A stretch of DNA of 64,000 nt from a bacterium (GTDB taxonomy: Bacteria > Pseudomonadota > Gammaproteobacteria > Burkholderiales > Thiobacillaceae), in contig WOUQ01000006.1 in assembly GCA_009772925.1 (NCBI GenBank), positions 248,001 to 312,000 of the forward strand. Direction: 5' to 3'. Positions 55,230 through 63,364 of the stretch are shown one piece after another. Under the pieces are notes generated by a model that saw nothing but the letters and a program-made list of their open reading frames with translations, ran no database searches and was not told the origin of the DNA. The first letter of the stretch is position 1. Each line of letters begins with the position of its first letter. Position numbers and translations under genes: made by a program.

Positions 55230-55484
55230 ATGGACATCTTCCGCCCTCCCGCGACGAGCAACCATAAGGACTCGGCCTGGGAACGCATTGAGAACTACGT
55301 AAAGGAGGAACGGCCGCTCCAGCCGATCCGCAAGATCATCGTCAAGGGTTCTGTCGATGTGGTGTTCTGGCGATGCGACAAACCGATGCTCATCGTGGCC
55401 GGATCTGGTGACATCCTGGTGCGGGGCAATCCGCCGCACCGTGACCACAGTGTTGCCGGCTCAGGCAAGATCAAGTTCCGATAG
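55230..55484 (+). CDS. Hypothetical protein, 84 aa
   Basis: Not firmly recognised. The middle (IIVKGSVDVVFWRCDKPMLIVAG, then SGDILVRG) resembles one turn of the beta-helical GIN/DUF2807 adhesin-head domain, which repeats a G..DV..........L.V.G pattern. It has no signal peptide, so a surface role is doubtful. AAAGGA precedes the ATG at 55230. It lies 10 bases before the CopG-like antitoxin gene and may be in its operon. Confidence 0.5.
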   Translation: MDIFRPPATSNHKDSAWERIENYVKEERPLQPIRKIIVKGSVDVVFWRCDKPMLIVAGSGDILVRGNPPHRDHSVAGSGKIKFR

Positions 55485-55494
55485 GAGATGCAAC

Positions 55495-55761
55495 ATGACA
55501 ACAGCAACCAAAGTGCTGACCGCGCACGTGCCGCTTCCGCTGGCCGACAAGGTAGATCAGATGGCGTCACGGCTTGAACGTTCGCGCGGTTGGATCATGA
55601 AGCAGGCGCTTTCCGCCTGGATCGCCATGCAAGAGGAGCGCGACCGACTGACCCAAGAAGCACTCGCTGATGTAGACGCCGGCCGTGTCATCGACCACCA
55701 GGCCGTGCAAGAGTGGGCGGAAAGCCTGGGCACCGACAAGCCGCTGCCGGTACCTCGCTGA
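55495..55761 (+). CDS. CopG-like ribbon-helix-helix antitoxin
   Basis: An 88-residue antitoxin: VLTAHVPLPLADKVDQMASRLERSRGWIMKQALSAWIAMQEER is a classic RHH DNA-binding region, with an acidic tail (LADVDAGRVIDHQAVQEWAESLG). TAGGAG precedes the ATG. Its stop overlaps the ParE toxin start (TGATG). Confidence 0.88.
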   Translation: MTTATKVLTAHVPLPLADKVDQMASRLERSRGWIMKQALSAWIAMQEERDRLTQEALADVDAGRVIDHQAVQEWAESLGTDKPLPVPR

Positions 55762-56036
55762 TGGAGTTGAGGTGGACCGGCAAGGCGCTTTCAGACTTGG
55801 CCCGACTGCATGCATTCCTAGCGCCATTGCACAAGTCTGCTGCGGCAAGGACTGTCCAAGCTCTGGTTAACGCCGCGACCATCCTCCTGACTAACCCGCG
55901 CATCGGCGAGCAGCTTTTCGAGTTCGAGCCGCGCGAGGTGCGGCGGATCCTTGTTGGGAACTATGAAATGCGCTACGAGATTCAGGACTCGATCATCTAC
56001 ATGCTTCGGCTGTGGCACACGCGAGAGGGCCGCTGA
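55761..56036 (+). CDS. ParE-like toxin
   Basis: A 91-residue ParE/RelE-fold toxin (LRWTGKALSDLARLHAFLAPLHKSAAARTVQALVNAATILLTNPRIGEQL, RRILVGNYEMRYEIQDSIIYMLRLWHTREGR). It pairs with the overlapping CopG-like antitoxin. ParE toxins inhibit DNA gyrase; the exact target here is not shown by sequence. Confidence 0.88.
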   Translation: MELRWTGKALSDLARLHAFLAPLHKSAAARTVQALVNAATILLTNPRIGEQLFEFEPREVRRILVGNYEMRYEIQDSIIYMLRLWHTREGR

Positions 56037-56082
56037 TTGCCATTTCAGACATGTTTGTTCACTTCCCGCGGATTTACCTGGC

Positions 56083-56406
56083 CTAGTTCAACACCGGGGT
56101 GTCACCCGAACCCAGAAAGCCTTCCAGCAACACCGGCAGATAGAGATTCGCGTCCAGGTCCGGGAAATGGATGCCCAGGCCCGACGAACTGATCTCGATG
56201 GCCTTGAGTTGACCGGGACGGGCGCGCTCCAGGCCCTGCGCGTCATGGGGGCGGAAGGCGATCTCCAGGCCGCTGGACAGCGCGATCACGACCCGCCCGA
56301 TGCGCCGGTCATAGCGTGCGGACGTGGCTACAGAGCGTTGGATGGTGCGTTCTCGCAGGGCGATTCCTGACGGCAAATGCCCGCCATCCTTGCCAGTAAG
56401 CAGCAC
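56083..56406 (-). CDS. DUF2442-family protein
   Basis: A 107-residue protein ending AIEISSSGLGIHFPDLDANLYLPVLLEGFLGSG, the DUF2442 pattern. These usually sit beside a DUF4160 gene, as a possible toxin-antitoxin-like pair; no such partner is seen in the window. It faces the ParE gene, near the right end of the mobile element; the true start may be further downstream of the first ATG. Confidence 0.7.
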   Translation of the reverse strand: MLLTGKDGGHLPSGIALRERTIQRSVATSARYDRRIGRVVIALSSGLEIAFRPHDAQGLERARPGQLKAIEISSSGLGIHFPDLDANLYLPVLLEGFLGSGDTPVLN

Positions 56407-56680
56407 GATGCGCAGCGATACCTTGTTTACGACTTTTTTGTTCGAAGTGAGCCTGGGTGACGGGTATTAGGGTCAGGTGTTTACGACTTTCCATTCATGC
56501 GCGACAAGTTTGGCGTGCCTGGAGCCCGCATGGATGCGTGGGTGGCGTTTACGACTTTATTTGGTCAGAACACTTTGCCTCCATGAGGGCCGCAAGCCTG
56601 ATGCCCGGTTGAGGCAGACTCAACCTGACAGGTAAGCTACGCAAGGGCTTGTGGATGTTCTGATTGATGCGATTTTCGTC

Positions 56681-56746
56681 GTTCCCGCGGAAGCGGGAAC
56701 CCAGGCCAAACAACAACCTGGATGCCTGTTTGCACGGGCATGACGG
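56681..56746. repeat. GTCGTTCCCGCGGAAGCGGGAAC repeat (MITE-like)
   Basis: Left arm GTCGTTCCCGCGGAAGCGGGAACCCAGG and a decayed right arm (CCTGGATGCCTGTTTGCACGGGCATGACGG) with matching outer ends (CGTCGTTCCCGC/GCACGGGCATGACG): the common proteobacterial repeat of the GTCATTCCCGCGAAAGCGGGAATCCAGG type. It lies between the mobile element and the GNAT toxin gene. Confidence 0.8.
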
Positions 56747-56748
56747 AT

Positions 56749-57285
56749 TCAAGCCTTGTTTCCTTGGCGTGCTTCGTGTTCCATTTTTCGAGACGCCGGT
56801 ACCGTTGCCAGGGGGAGGAACAGCGTCCATGGCGAGTCGGGCAGAGCGATGAAACCATGATGCCGATAGAAGGCTGCCGCCTTGTCGTCCTTGGCATCGA
56901 CCATCAAGGCATAGGCGGCAATCTCGGACCATGCGGCTCGGTCGAGCGCATCGGCCAGCAGCGCACCGCCGAGACCCCGCCCCATGAATGCCTGATCGAC
57001 GGCCAAGCGGCCCATGCGAACCGCTGGCACGCTTGGATAGCGTGGCAGTTTCCTGCCGATGTCGGCCGGAAGATCGCCCAGCAAAAGGCTGGCCGAGGCC
57101 AAGGTGTAGTAGCCCGCGATGCGCTGACTATCGGCCAGCGCCACGAAGCAGGCGGCGACGCGGCGGCGAATGTCCTGGGTGACTTGCTCGCGCAAGTATC
57201 GATCCAGCGGATCGGAGCCACTGTTGAACCGGGTGCGGTCATGAACGGCATCGAGCGGCGCGACGCGGAACGGCGCGCTGCTCAT
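56749..57285 (-). CDS. GNAT acetyltransferase toxin (TacT/AtaT-like)
   Basis: A 178-residue GNAT-fold toxin that by family acetylates aminoacyl-tRNA. The SAM-like acetyl-CoA loop is RLAVDQAFMGRGLGGALL; AACFVALADSQRIAGYYTLASAS and YALMVDAKDDKAAAFYRHHGF match the TacT/AtaT group. It overlaps the DUF1778 antitoxin gene by four bases. It is just outside the transposon-like element, but a 60-base relic of a sister gene is inside it. Confidence 0.9.
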   Translation of the reverse strand: MSSAPFRVAPLDAVHDRTRFNSGSDPLDRYLREQVTQDIRRRVAACFVALADSQRIAGYYTLASASLLLGDLPADIGRKLPRYPSVPAVRMGRLAVDQAFMGRGLGGALLADALDRAAWSEIAAYALMVDAKDDKAAAFYRHHGFIALPDSPWTLFLPLATVPASRKMEHEARQGNKA

Positions 57286-57563
57286 TCAGCGCGCAAGAGC
57301 CTGTTGCGACGGGCGAACGCACGCTCCAGTGCCGGGGATGTTTGCGGCGGCGACAGCAGCGCCTGTGCAAAGCATTCCTGATCGGCCAGCGACAGGCGGA
57401 TGACTTCAGCCTGCTCGATGGCGCGCTGCGCGGCGTCCTGCACCGCGGTGACCACGAAATCGGTCATGGTACGTCCCTGAAGTTCAGCGGCGCGCTTGAG
57501 CATCGCATGCAGATCGGTGCTGATCCTGGCTTCGAGTCGGGCGGTAGGGATGGCTACGGGCAT
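57282..57563 (-). CDS. DUF1778 (TacA/AtaR-like) antitoxin
   Basis: A 93-residue RHH antitoxin: RLEARISTDLHAMLKRAAELQGRTMTDFVVTAVQDAAQRAIEQAEVIRLSLADQECFAQALL is the DUF1778 pattern. Starts at 57563 with GGAGG upstream. It neutralises the acetyltransferase toxin encoded next and represses the operon through a palindrome upstream. Confidence 0.92.
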   Translation of the reverse strand: MPVAIPTARLEARISTDLHAMLKRAAELQGRTMTDFVVTAVQDAAQRAIEQAEVIRLSLADQECFAQALLSPPQTSPALERAFARRNRLLRAE

Positions 57564-57588
57564 GGGGTTATCCTCCTGCCGGAAATGA

Positions 57589-57605
57589 TACGGCAGATTG
57601 CCGTA
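57589..57605. promoter_or_regulatory. Operator palindrome for the DUF1778/GNAT pair
   Basis: TACGGCA-GAT-TGCCGTA is a perfect 7-bp inverted repeat 26 bases upstream of the antitoxin ATG, in the position of the operator bound by TacA-type RHH antitoxins. Confidence 0.7.
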
Positions 57606-57689
57606 CATGGCGACATAACTACCCTATGCTTTTCCCTGTTTAGTGTGCTGACTTTGTTCGTCTTGTTCAGTGTCGCAACGCTGATGCGA

Positions 57690-58595
57690 TCAACCCTGTT
57701 CGACCTGGCGCAGCGCCTGGCCGACGGAGAAGTAGGCGCCCAGCCAGCCGAGGGCGGTGCTGAGGGCGAGCAGGGCGAGGAGGGTGGGCAGGTCGATGCC
57801 GCTGAGGACGAACTCGGCGCCATAGGCGGTCGCCACCTGCTCGACGCTTCGTTCCAGGAGGCGGCTGCCGAGGGCGACCAGGGCACCGCCGGTGAGGCCG
57901 CCGGCGAGGCCCTGGATGCCGCCGAAATAGAGGAAGGGGCGGCGCACGAAACGGTCGGTGGCGCCGATCAGGCGCGCCACCTCGATCTCGTCGCGCTGGG
58001 CGTAGATCTGCAGGCGGATGGTGTTGGCGGTGATGGCGGCGAGGGCGAGGCCGAGCAGGACGGACAGCATGAACACCAGGTCGCGGCCCAGATCCATGAG
58101 GGCGGACAGGCGCTTGATCCATTCGGTGTCCATCAGCACGCGCTCGGCGCCCTCGCTCTGCGCGAGGTGCTCGCCCAGCGCCTGCAGGGCGGCGGGGGAG
58201 GTGTCGCGGGGGGTGACGACGACGGCGTGCGGCAGGGGGTTGTCGGGCAGGCCGGCGGTGATGTCGGACAGCCCGGCCGCAACCAGCTTGTCGATACCTT
58301 CCTGCTTGCTGACGAAACGCGCCGAGGCCACGTCGGCCCGCGCCTGCAGCTCGCGCGCCAGGGCCTGGCCGCGGTCCGCGTCGGCTTCCCGCTTGAGGAA
58401 CACGGTGATTTCCGCCTGCGGCGTGATGCCGCCGGCAGCCCGGTCGAGGTTGTCGAGCAGCATATAGAGGCCGGCCGGCAGGGCGACGGCGACGCCGATG
58501 ACCAGCACGGTGAACAGGCTGGCGAGCGGCGCCGACTGAAAACGCCGCAGGGCGATCCTCAGGCTGTGCAGGTGGTGGACGAGCCAGGCTTTCAC
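57690..58595 (-). CDS. ftsX: Cell division ABC transporter permease FtsX
   Basis: FtsX, with FtsE, forms an ABC complex that activates periplasmic wall hydrolases at the septum. The 301-residue protein has an N-terminal membrane helix (LASLFTVLVIGVAVALPAGLYML), a periplasmic domain and three further helices, with IYAQRDEIEVARLIGAT as the typical ATPase-facing motif. It is third in ftsY-ftsE-ftsX, though a 200-base repeat-filled gap precedes it. Confidence 0.94.
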   Translation of the reverse strand: MKAWLVHHLHSLRIALRRFQSAPLASLFTVLVIGVAVALPAGLYMLLDNLDRAAGGITPQAEITVFLKREADADRGQALARELQARADVASARFVSKQEGIDKLVAAGLSDITAGLPDNPLPHAVVVTPRDTSPAALQALGEHLAQSEGAERVLMDTEWIKRLSALMDLGRDLVFMLSVLLGLALAAITANTIRLQIYAQRDEIEVARLIGATDRFVRRPFLYFGGIQGLAGGLTGGALVALGSRLLERSVEQVATAYGAEFVLSGIDLPTLLALLALSTALGWLGAYFSVGQALRQVEQG

Positions 58596-58617
58596 GGTAG
58601 ACGCCGCGTTAGCGGCG

Positions 58618-58746
58618 CTCGAAGCTCCCCTCTCCCGCAGGCGGGGCGAGAGGGGAATTTGGAATGCAAGGCATTCCGCCCTCGCAGCCGGCTGGCGATG
58701 CTTCGCCAGCCGTGGGGCGCGGAGCGGGGGTTGGGGGTGAGGGAAC
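58618..58746. repeat. CCCTCTCCCGC hairpin repeat, copy g, split by insertion
   Basis: The repeat's left half (CTCGAAGCTCCCCTCTCCCGCAGGCGGG) is followed by extra sequence (about 90 bases, including GGCTGGCGATGCTTCGCCAGCC, a second hairpin), then the right part GGGGGTTGGGGGTGAGGGAACGGGCATG. Fills the ftsX-ftsE gap. Confidence 0.75.
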
Positions 58747-58797
58747 GGGCATGCTGCATGGCGTTAATAGTCAGGTAATCCGTTCATTCCATGCCCG

Positions 58798-59451
58798 TCA
58801 TTGCACCAGCTTGCCGTAGGCCAGATGCACGGTGCGTCCGCCGTAGCGGGTGATCAGGCTCTGGTCGTGGGTGGAGATGATGAGGGTGACGCCGACCTCG
58901 TTGAAGGCGCGGAACATGTCCATGATGTCGCGGGCGTAGGCCTCGTCGAGGTTGGCGGTGGGCTCGTCGGCGAGCACCAGGGCGGGCCGGCTGACGATGG
59001 CGCGGGCGATGCACAGACGCTGCTGTTCGCCGCCGGAGAGGGTGATGGGGCGGACCTTCTCCTTTTTCAGCAGGCTCACCTTGTCGAGCGCGGCGCGCAC
59101 CCGCTTGGCCGCGTCGTGGCCGGTGAAGCCCTGGATGTGCAGAGGCAGCAGCACGTTGTCGAAGACGCTGCGGTCGTACAGCAGCTTGTGGTCCTGGAAG
59201 ATGAGGCCGATGTTGCGCCGGAAGAAGGGCAGGGCGGCGCGCTTCAGGCGGCCCACGTTCTGGCTGTTGACGATGATGTTGCCGGTGGTGGGGCGCTCGA
59301 TGGCGGCGACCAGCTTGAGCAGGGTACTCTTGCCGGCGCCGGAGTGGCCGGTGAGGAAGACAAGTTCGCCTTGGCCGATGGTCAGGTTGACGTCGGACAG
59401 GGCCTCGTGCCCGCCCGGATAGCGCTTGGTGACGCCGGACAGCTCGATCAT
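58798..59451 (-). CDS. ftsE: Cell division ABC transporter ATPase FtsE
   Basis: A 217-residue ABC ATPase: Walker A LTGHSGAGKSTLLK, signature LSGGEQQRL, Walker B ALVLADEPTANLDE and the H-loop ISTHDQ. It partners FtsX. Its ATG overlaps the ftsY stop by four bases. The usual FtsE length is about 220. Confidence 0.95.
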   Translation of the reverse strand: MIELSGVTKRYPGGHEALSDVNLTIGQGELVFLTGHSGAGKSTLLKLVAAIERPTTGNIIVNSQNVGRLKRAALPFFRRNIGLIFQDHKLLYDRSVFDNVLLPLHIQGFTGHDAAKRVRAALDKVSLLKKEKVRPITLSGGEQQRLCIARAIVSRPALVLADEPTANLDEAYARDIMDMFRAFNEVGVTLIISTHDQSLITRYGGRTVHLAYGKLVQ

Positions 59452-60458
59452 GCGAACAGGGCGTCGACGAATTCGTCGACGCGGAAGGCCTGCAAATCCT
59501 CCATGCCCTCGCCGACGCCGATGAAGCGCACCGGTACCGGCTGCTTTTTCGCGAGCGCGGCGAGGATGCCGCCCTTGGCGGTGCCGTCCAGCTTGGTCAT
59601 GACCAGGCCGGTGAGGCCGAGGGCCTCGTCGAAAGCCTTGACCTGCAAGAGGGCGTTCTGGCCGATGTTGGCGTCGAGCACCAGCAGCACCTCGTGCGGG
59701 GCGCCGGGGTCGGCCTTCTGCAGCACCCGTTTCACCTTGCGGATCTCGTCCATCAGGTGCAACTGGGTGGGCAGGCGGCCGGCGGTGTCGGCGAGGACGA
59801 TGTCGATGCCGCGGGCGGTGGCGGCGTGCAGGGCGTCGAAGATGACGGCGGCCGGATCGCCGGCCTGCGACTGGATGACCTCCACCTGGTTGCGCTTGCC
59901 CCATTCCGCGAGCTGCTCGCGGGCGGCGGCGCGGAAGGTGTCGCCGGCGGCCAGCAGCACGCTCTTGCCCTCGTCCTGGAAACGGCGCGCCAGTTTTCCG
60001 ATGGTGGTGGTCTTGCCGGCGCCGTTGACGCCGGCCAGCATGATGACGAAAGGCTTGGCGCCCTCGGTAAGCAGGGGCTGTTCCAGCGGCCGCAGCAGGG
60101 CGGCGAGTTCCGCCTTGAGGGCGTCCCTGAGTTGCGCGGCCTCGGTCAGCCTGTCCTTCTTCACCCGTTCGCGCAGGCGGCTGATGAGGTGCTGGGTGGC
60201 CTCGACGCCGACGTCGGCGCTGAGCAGCACGCTTTCCAGTTCCTCGTAGAGCGCCTCGTCGATCTTCGCGCCGGCGCCGAACAGGCCGGCGATCTGCCCG
60301 GTGAGGGCGCCGCGGGTCTTCGCCAGCCCCTGTTTGAGACGCTGCGCCCAGGACGGCCGGGCGGCGGCCTCGGCCGGCGCGGCCACGGCATCCGTGGCGC
60401 CGCGTTCGGCGGGCACGGCGGGGGCATCGGATGAACCGGACTTGAAGAAACCAAACAC
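59448..60458 (-). CDS. ftsY: Signal recognition particle receptor FtsY
   Basis: FtsY docks ribosome-SRP complexes at the membrane for co-translational insertion. The 336-residue protein has a short, acidic/Ala-rich N-terminal A domain (shorter than in E. coli), then the N domain and the G domain with [45 protein letters not shown]. Start at 60458; divergent from the M16 peptidase gene with 46 bases between starts. Confidence 0.96.
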   Translation of the reverse strand: MFGFFKSGSSDAPAVPAERGATDAVAAPAEAAARPSWAQRLKQGLAKTRGALTGQIAGLFGAGAKIDEALYEELESVLLSADVGVEATQHLISRLRERVKKDRLTEAAQLRDALKAELAALLRPLEQPLLTEGAKPFVIMLAGVNGAGKTTTIGKLARRFQDEGKSVLLAAGDTFRAAAREQLAEWGKRNQVEVIQSQAGDPAAVIFDALHAATARGIDIVLADTAGRLPTQLHLMDEIRKVKRVLQKADPGAPHEVLLVLDANIGQNALLQVKAFDEALGLTGLVMTKLDGTAKGGILAALAKKQPVPVRFIGVGEGMEDLQAFRVDEFVDALFA

Positions 60459-60504
60459 GGGAGGGGGCTGTCTCAGGCTGCGTTATTCGCCAGGAAATTC
60501 TATC

Positions 60505-61908
60505 ATGCGACCCCTTTCCCCCGTCCCGCTGCGTGCCATGACCAGACTGTTCGCCCTGTTGGGCCTGACCGCCGCGCTGGCGCTACCGGCGCGCGCGGAA
60601 ATCGTCGAGGAAACCCTGAGCAACGGCATGCGGGTCATCGTCAAGACCGACCGCCGCGCGCCGGTGGTGGTGTCGCAGGTCTGGTACCGGGCCGGCAGCA
60701 TGGACGAGAGCTACGGCGCCACCGGCGCCGCCCACGTGCTCGAGCACATGATGTTCAAGGGCACCCGGGAGGTGCCCGCCGGCGAGTTCTCCAAGCGCAT
60801 CGCCGCCGCCGGCGGGCGCGAGAACGCCTTCACCTCGCGCGACCACACCGCCTATTTCCAGACCCTGCAGAAGGATCGCCTGGAACTGGCCCTGAAGCTG
60901 GAGGCGGACCGCATGGTGAATCTGGTGCTCGCGCCCGAGGAGTTCGCCAAGGAGATCAACGTGGTCATGGAGGAACGGCGCATGCGCACCGAGGACAGTG
61001 CGCCCGCCCGCCTCTACGAGGCCCTCATGGCCACCGCCTTCCAGACGCATCCGTACCGGCACCCGGTGATCGGCTGGATGGACGACCTGAAGAACATGAG
61101 CGTGGACGACGCCCGCCGCTGGTACGAACAGTGGTACAGCCCCAACAACGCCACCCTGGTGGTGGCCGGTGACGTCGATCCGCCCCGTGTGCTGGCCTGG
61201 GCCAGGCAGTACTTCGGGCCCATTCCGGCGCGTCCGCTGCCCGCGCGCAAGCCGATGCTGGAACCCGAACAGACCGGCATGAAGCGGGTGACGGTGAAGG
61301 CGCCCGCCAAGCTGCCGGTGGTGGGACTGGCCTGGCATGTGCCGCGCCTGACCGACCCGCGGGCCGAGCGGGAACCCTACGCCCTGGAAATCCTCGCCGG
61401 CATCCTCGACGGCCATGCCTCGGCGCGGCTGAACCAGACGCTGGTGCGTGAACGCAAGATCGCCACCGACGTGGGCGCCGGCTACGACCCGATTGCGCGC
61501 GGCCCGGCCCTGTTCATCGTCGATGCCACGCCGGCGGAGGGCCAGGAGGTGAAGGGGGTGGAGGCCGCATTGAAAGAGGAAATCGCGCGTATCGCCCGCG
61601 ACGGCGTGGAAGAGGGCGAACTGCGCCGGGTCAAGGCCCAGGTGCTGGCGGGCCAGGTGTTCCAGCAGGATTCCCTGTTCTATCAGGCCATGCAGCTCGG
61701 CGAGTGGACCACCGCCGGCCTCGACCACCGCGCGCGCGAAACACGCTATGCCAGGCTGCGCGAAGTGACGGCCGAGGAGGTGAAAGCGGTGGCCGTGAAA
61801 TACCTGGTGGATGACCGCCTCACCGTGGCCGTGCTGGATCCCCAGCCCATGCCGGAGGGCAAGCCTGAACCTCGCGCCAACCTGATGGGAGCCGGCCATG
61901 TCCGCTAA
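60505..61908 (+). CDS. M16 zinc peptidase, catalytic subunit
   Basis: A 467-residue periplasmic peptidase of the M16 (pitrilysin/insulinase) family; the inverted zinc motif is HVLEHMMFKG with the downstream Glu about 75 residues on (NVVMEERRM). The N terminus has a signal (RLFALLGLTAALALPARA). Start 60505 has AGGA nine bases upstream; an ATG at 60538 gives a tighter leader. It works as a pair with the next gene, which lacks the zinc motif. Confidence 0.92.
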   Translation: MRPLSPVPLRAMTRLFALLGLTAALALPARAEIVEETLSNGMRVIVKTDRRAPVVVSQVWYRAGSMDESYGATGAAHVLEHMMFKGTREVPAGEFSKRIAAAGGRENAFTSRDHTAYFQTLQKDRLELALKLEADRMVNLVLAPEEFAKEINVVMEERRMRTEDSAPARLYEALMATAFQTHPYRHPVIGWMDDLKNMSVDDARRWYEQWYSPNNATLVVAGDVDPPRVLAWARQYFGPIPARPLPARKPMLEPEQTGMKRVTVKAPAKLPVVGLAWHVPRLTDPRAEREPYALEILAGILDGHASARLNQTLVRERKIATDVGAGYDPIARGPALFIVDATPAEGQEVKGVEAALKEEIARIARDGVEEGELRRVKAQVLAGQVFQQDSLFYQAMQLGEWTTAGLDHRARETRYARLREVTAEEVKAVAVKYLVDDRLTVAVLDPQPMPEGKPEPRANLMGAGHVR

Positions 61909-62050
61909 GTCGCTTTCAAGAAACTCGCCGGGCCGCCCCAAGAGTTGCTTGGCCCCGAGCGGAGTCGTTGGCGGCTCCGCCGCCTTACGAATCCGGCCTG
62001 CCCCTTGCGGGTACTCGGGGGGCGGCTCCGACCGGAGGGAGGTGCCGGGG
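61909..62050. repeat. Repeat-like insert between the two M16 genes
   Basis: About 140 bases of palindrome-rich sequence (GGGCCGCCCC, GAGCGGAGTCG, GGCGGCTCCGCCGCC, GGGGCGGCTCCGACCGGAGGG) that can be read in frame with the second M16 gene but has no protein-like composition (CLAPSGVVGGSAALRIRPAP). Probably an inserted intergenic repeat; it supplies GGAGGGAGG in front of a GTG start. Confidence 0.6.
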
Positions 62051-63335
62051 GTGGTGCTCATCGCCTGCCTGCTGGCCCTGATCCTGGCACCGGCCGCCTG
62101 GGCCGGCCTCGACATCCAGCACTGGAGCACGCCGCAGGGCGCCCGCGTGTATTTCGTGCAGAACCACGACCTGCCCATGCTCGACGTCAGCGTCGACTTT
62201 GCCGCCGGCAGCGCCCGCGACAGCCGCAAGACCTCGGGCCTGGCGCAACTCACCCGGCATGTCATGGGCCTCGGCGCCGGCCCTTATAGCGAGCGCGATA
62301 TCGCGGAACGCCTGGCGGATGTCGGCGCGGTGCTGTCCGGACGCCTCGATGCCGACCGCGCCGGCTTCTCCCTGCGTAGCCTGTCGTCGCCGGCCGAGCG
62401 CGACCAGGCCGTGTCTGTGCTGGCGGCGATCCTCGCCGCGCCGCGCTTCGACGCCGCCATCCTGGAGCGCGAGCAGGCGCGCGTCATCGCCGCCCTCGAG
62501 GAAGCGGCGACCAAGCCGGAGAGCATCGGCGAGAAGGCCTTCCAGGCCGCCCTCTATGGCGAACATCCCTATGCCCTCGACGAAAGCGGCGAGGTGGAGA
62601 GCGTGCGCGCGCTGAAGCGGGAGGATCTGGCGGCTTTCCACGGCGCGCACTATCGGGCCGCCAACATGGTGCTGGCGATCATGGGCGATATCCGCCGCGA
62701 CGAGGCGGAGGCGCTGGCCATCCAGCTTTCGCGCGATCTGCCAGCCGGCGTGGCGCCGCCGCCGATTCCCACGTTCACGGTGGCGGAGCGGGGCGTCGAG
62801 CGGGTGATCCCGCACCACGCCACGCAGAGCCATCTGTTCATGGGTCTGCCGGGCCTGAAGCGCGACGATCCCGACTACTTCCCCCTGCATGTGGGCAATT
62901 ACATCCTCGGCGGCGGCGGTTTCGACTCGCGCCTGACCGAGGCCATCCGCCAGAAGAAGGGCCTGGCCTACAGCGTGTACAGCTATTTCCTGCCCATGCG
63001 CGAGCTCGGGCCTTTCCGCATCGGCCTGCAGACCCGCCGCAGCACCACGCGCGAGGCGGTGGAGACGGCGCGCGCGGAACTGGCGCGCTACCTGGCGGAG
63101 GGCCCCAGCGAGGCGGAACTGGCGCAGGCCAGGAACAACCTCATCGGCGGCTTCCCCCTGCGCATCGACAGCAACCGCAAGATCCTTGACCACCTGGCCA
63201 TGATCGGCTTCTACCAGCTCCCGCTCGACTGGCTGGACACCTACTCGGCGCGGGTCGCGGCGGTGACGCGGGAGGACATCCTGCGCGCCTTCCGCGCGCG
63301 CGTGCGGCCCGAGGCCATGAGCACGATCATCGTCG

Positions 63336-63364
<29 letters not shown>
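62051..63364 (+). CDS. M16 peptidase-like, non-catalytic subunit
   Basis: A 437-residue M16-family protein. In place of HxxEH it has TRHVMGLG, so it cannot bind zinc in the usual way and is the partner of the active subunit before it. The best start is the GTG at 62051, eight bases after GGAGGGAGG, giving a signal peptide (VLIACLLALILAPAAWA). An ATG at 61898, overlapping the upstream gene, opens the same frame but would add 51 residues of repeat-derived sequence. Confidence 0.88.

Larger units (their letters stand above)
52774..56572. mobile_element. Transposase-less Tn7/Tn5053-like element carrying toxin-antitoxin cargo
   Basis: Reading inward, the left end is TGTTCTCAACTAAAAAAG (from 52774) and the right end, reversed, is TGTTCTGACCAAATAAAG (from 56572), both continuing into TCGTAAAC: 22 of the first 26 positions agree. 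Both ends begin TG. A perfect 5-bp repeat CTTTG flanks it (52769-52773 and 56573-56577), as expected for a target duplication. GTCGTAAAC recurs inside both ends, always in the same inward orientation: left at about 52791 and 52811 (20-base period), right at about 56546, 56478 and 56424. Multiple end sites with tight spacing on one side and loose on the other, TG ends and a 5-bp duplication are the pattern of Tn7 and relatives. No transposase is inside; the cargo is TA pairs and a DUF2442 gene. Confidence 0.85.

Noticed and set aside
52774-56572. Integron cassette array or IS21-type insertion sequence
   Set aside because: No attC-like sites between cargo genes, no integrase and no istA/istB-like genes; the inward GTCGTAAAC arrays with a 5-bp duplication fit Tn7/Tn5053-type ends better, though an IS21-like origin is not strictly excluded.
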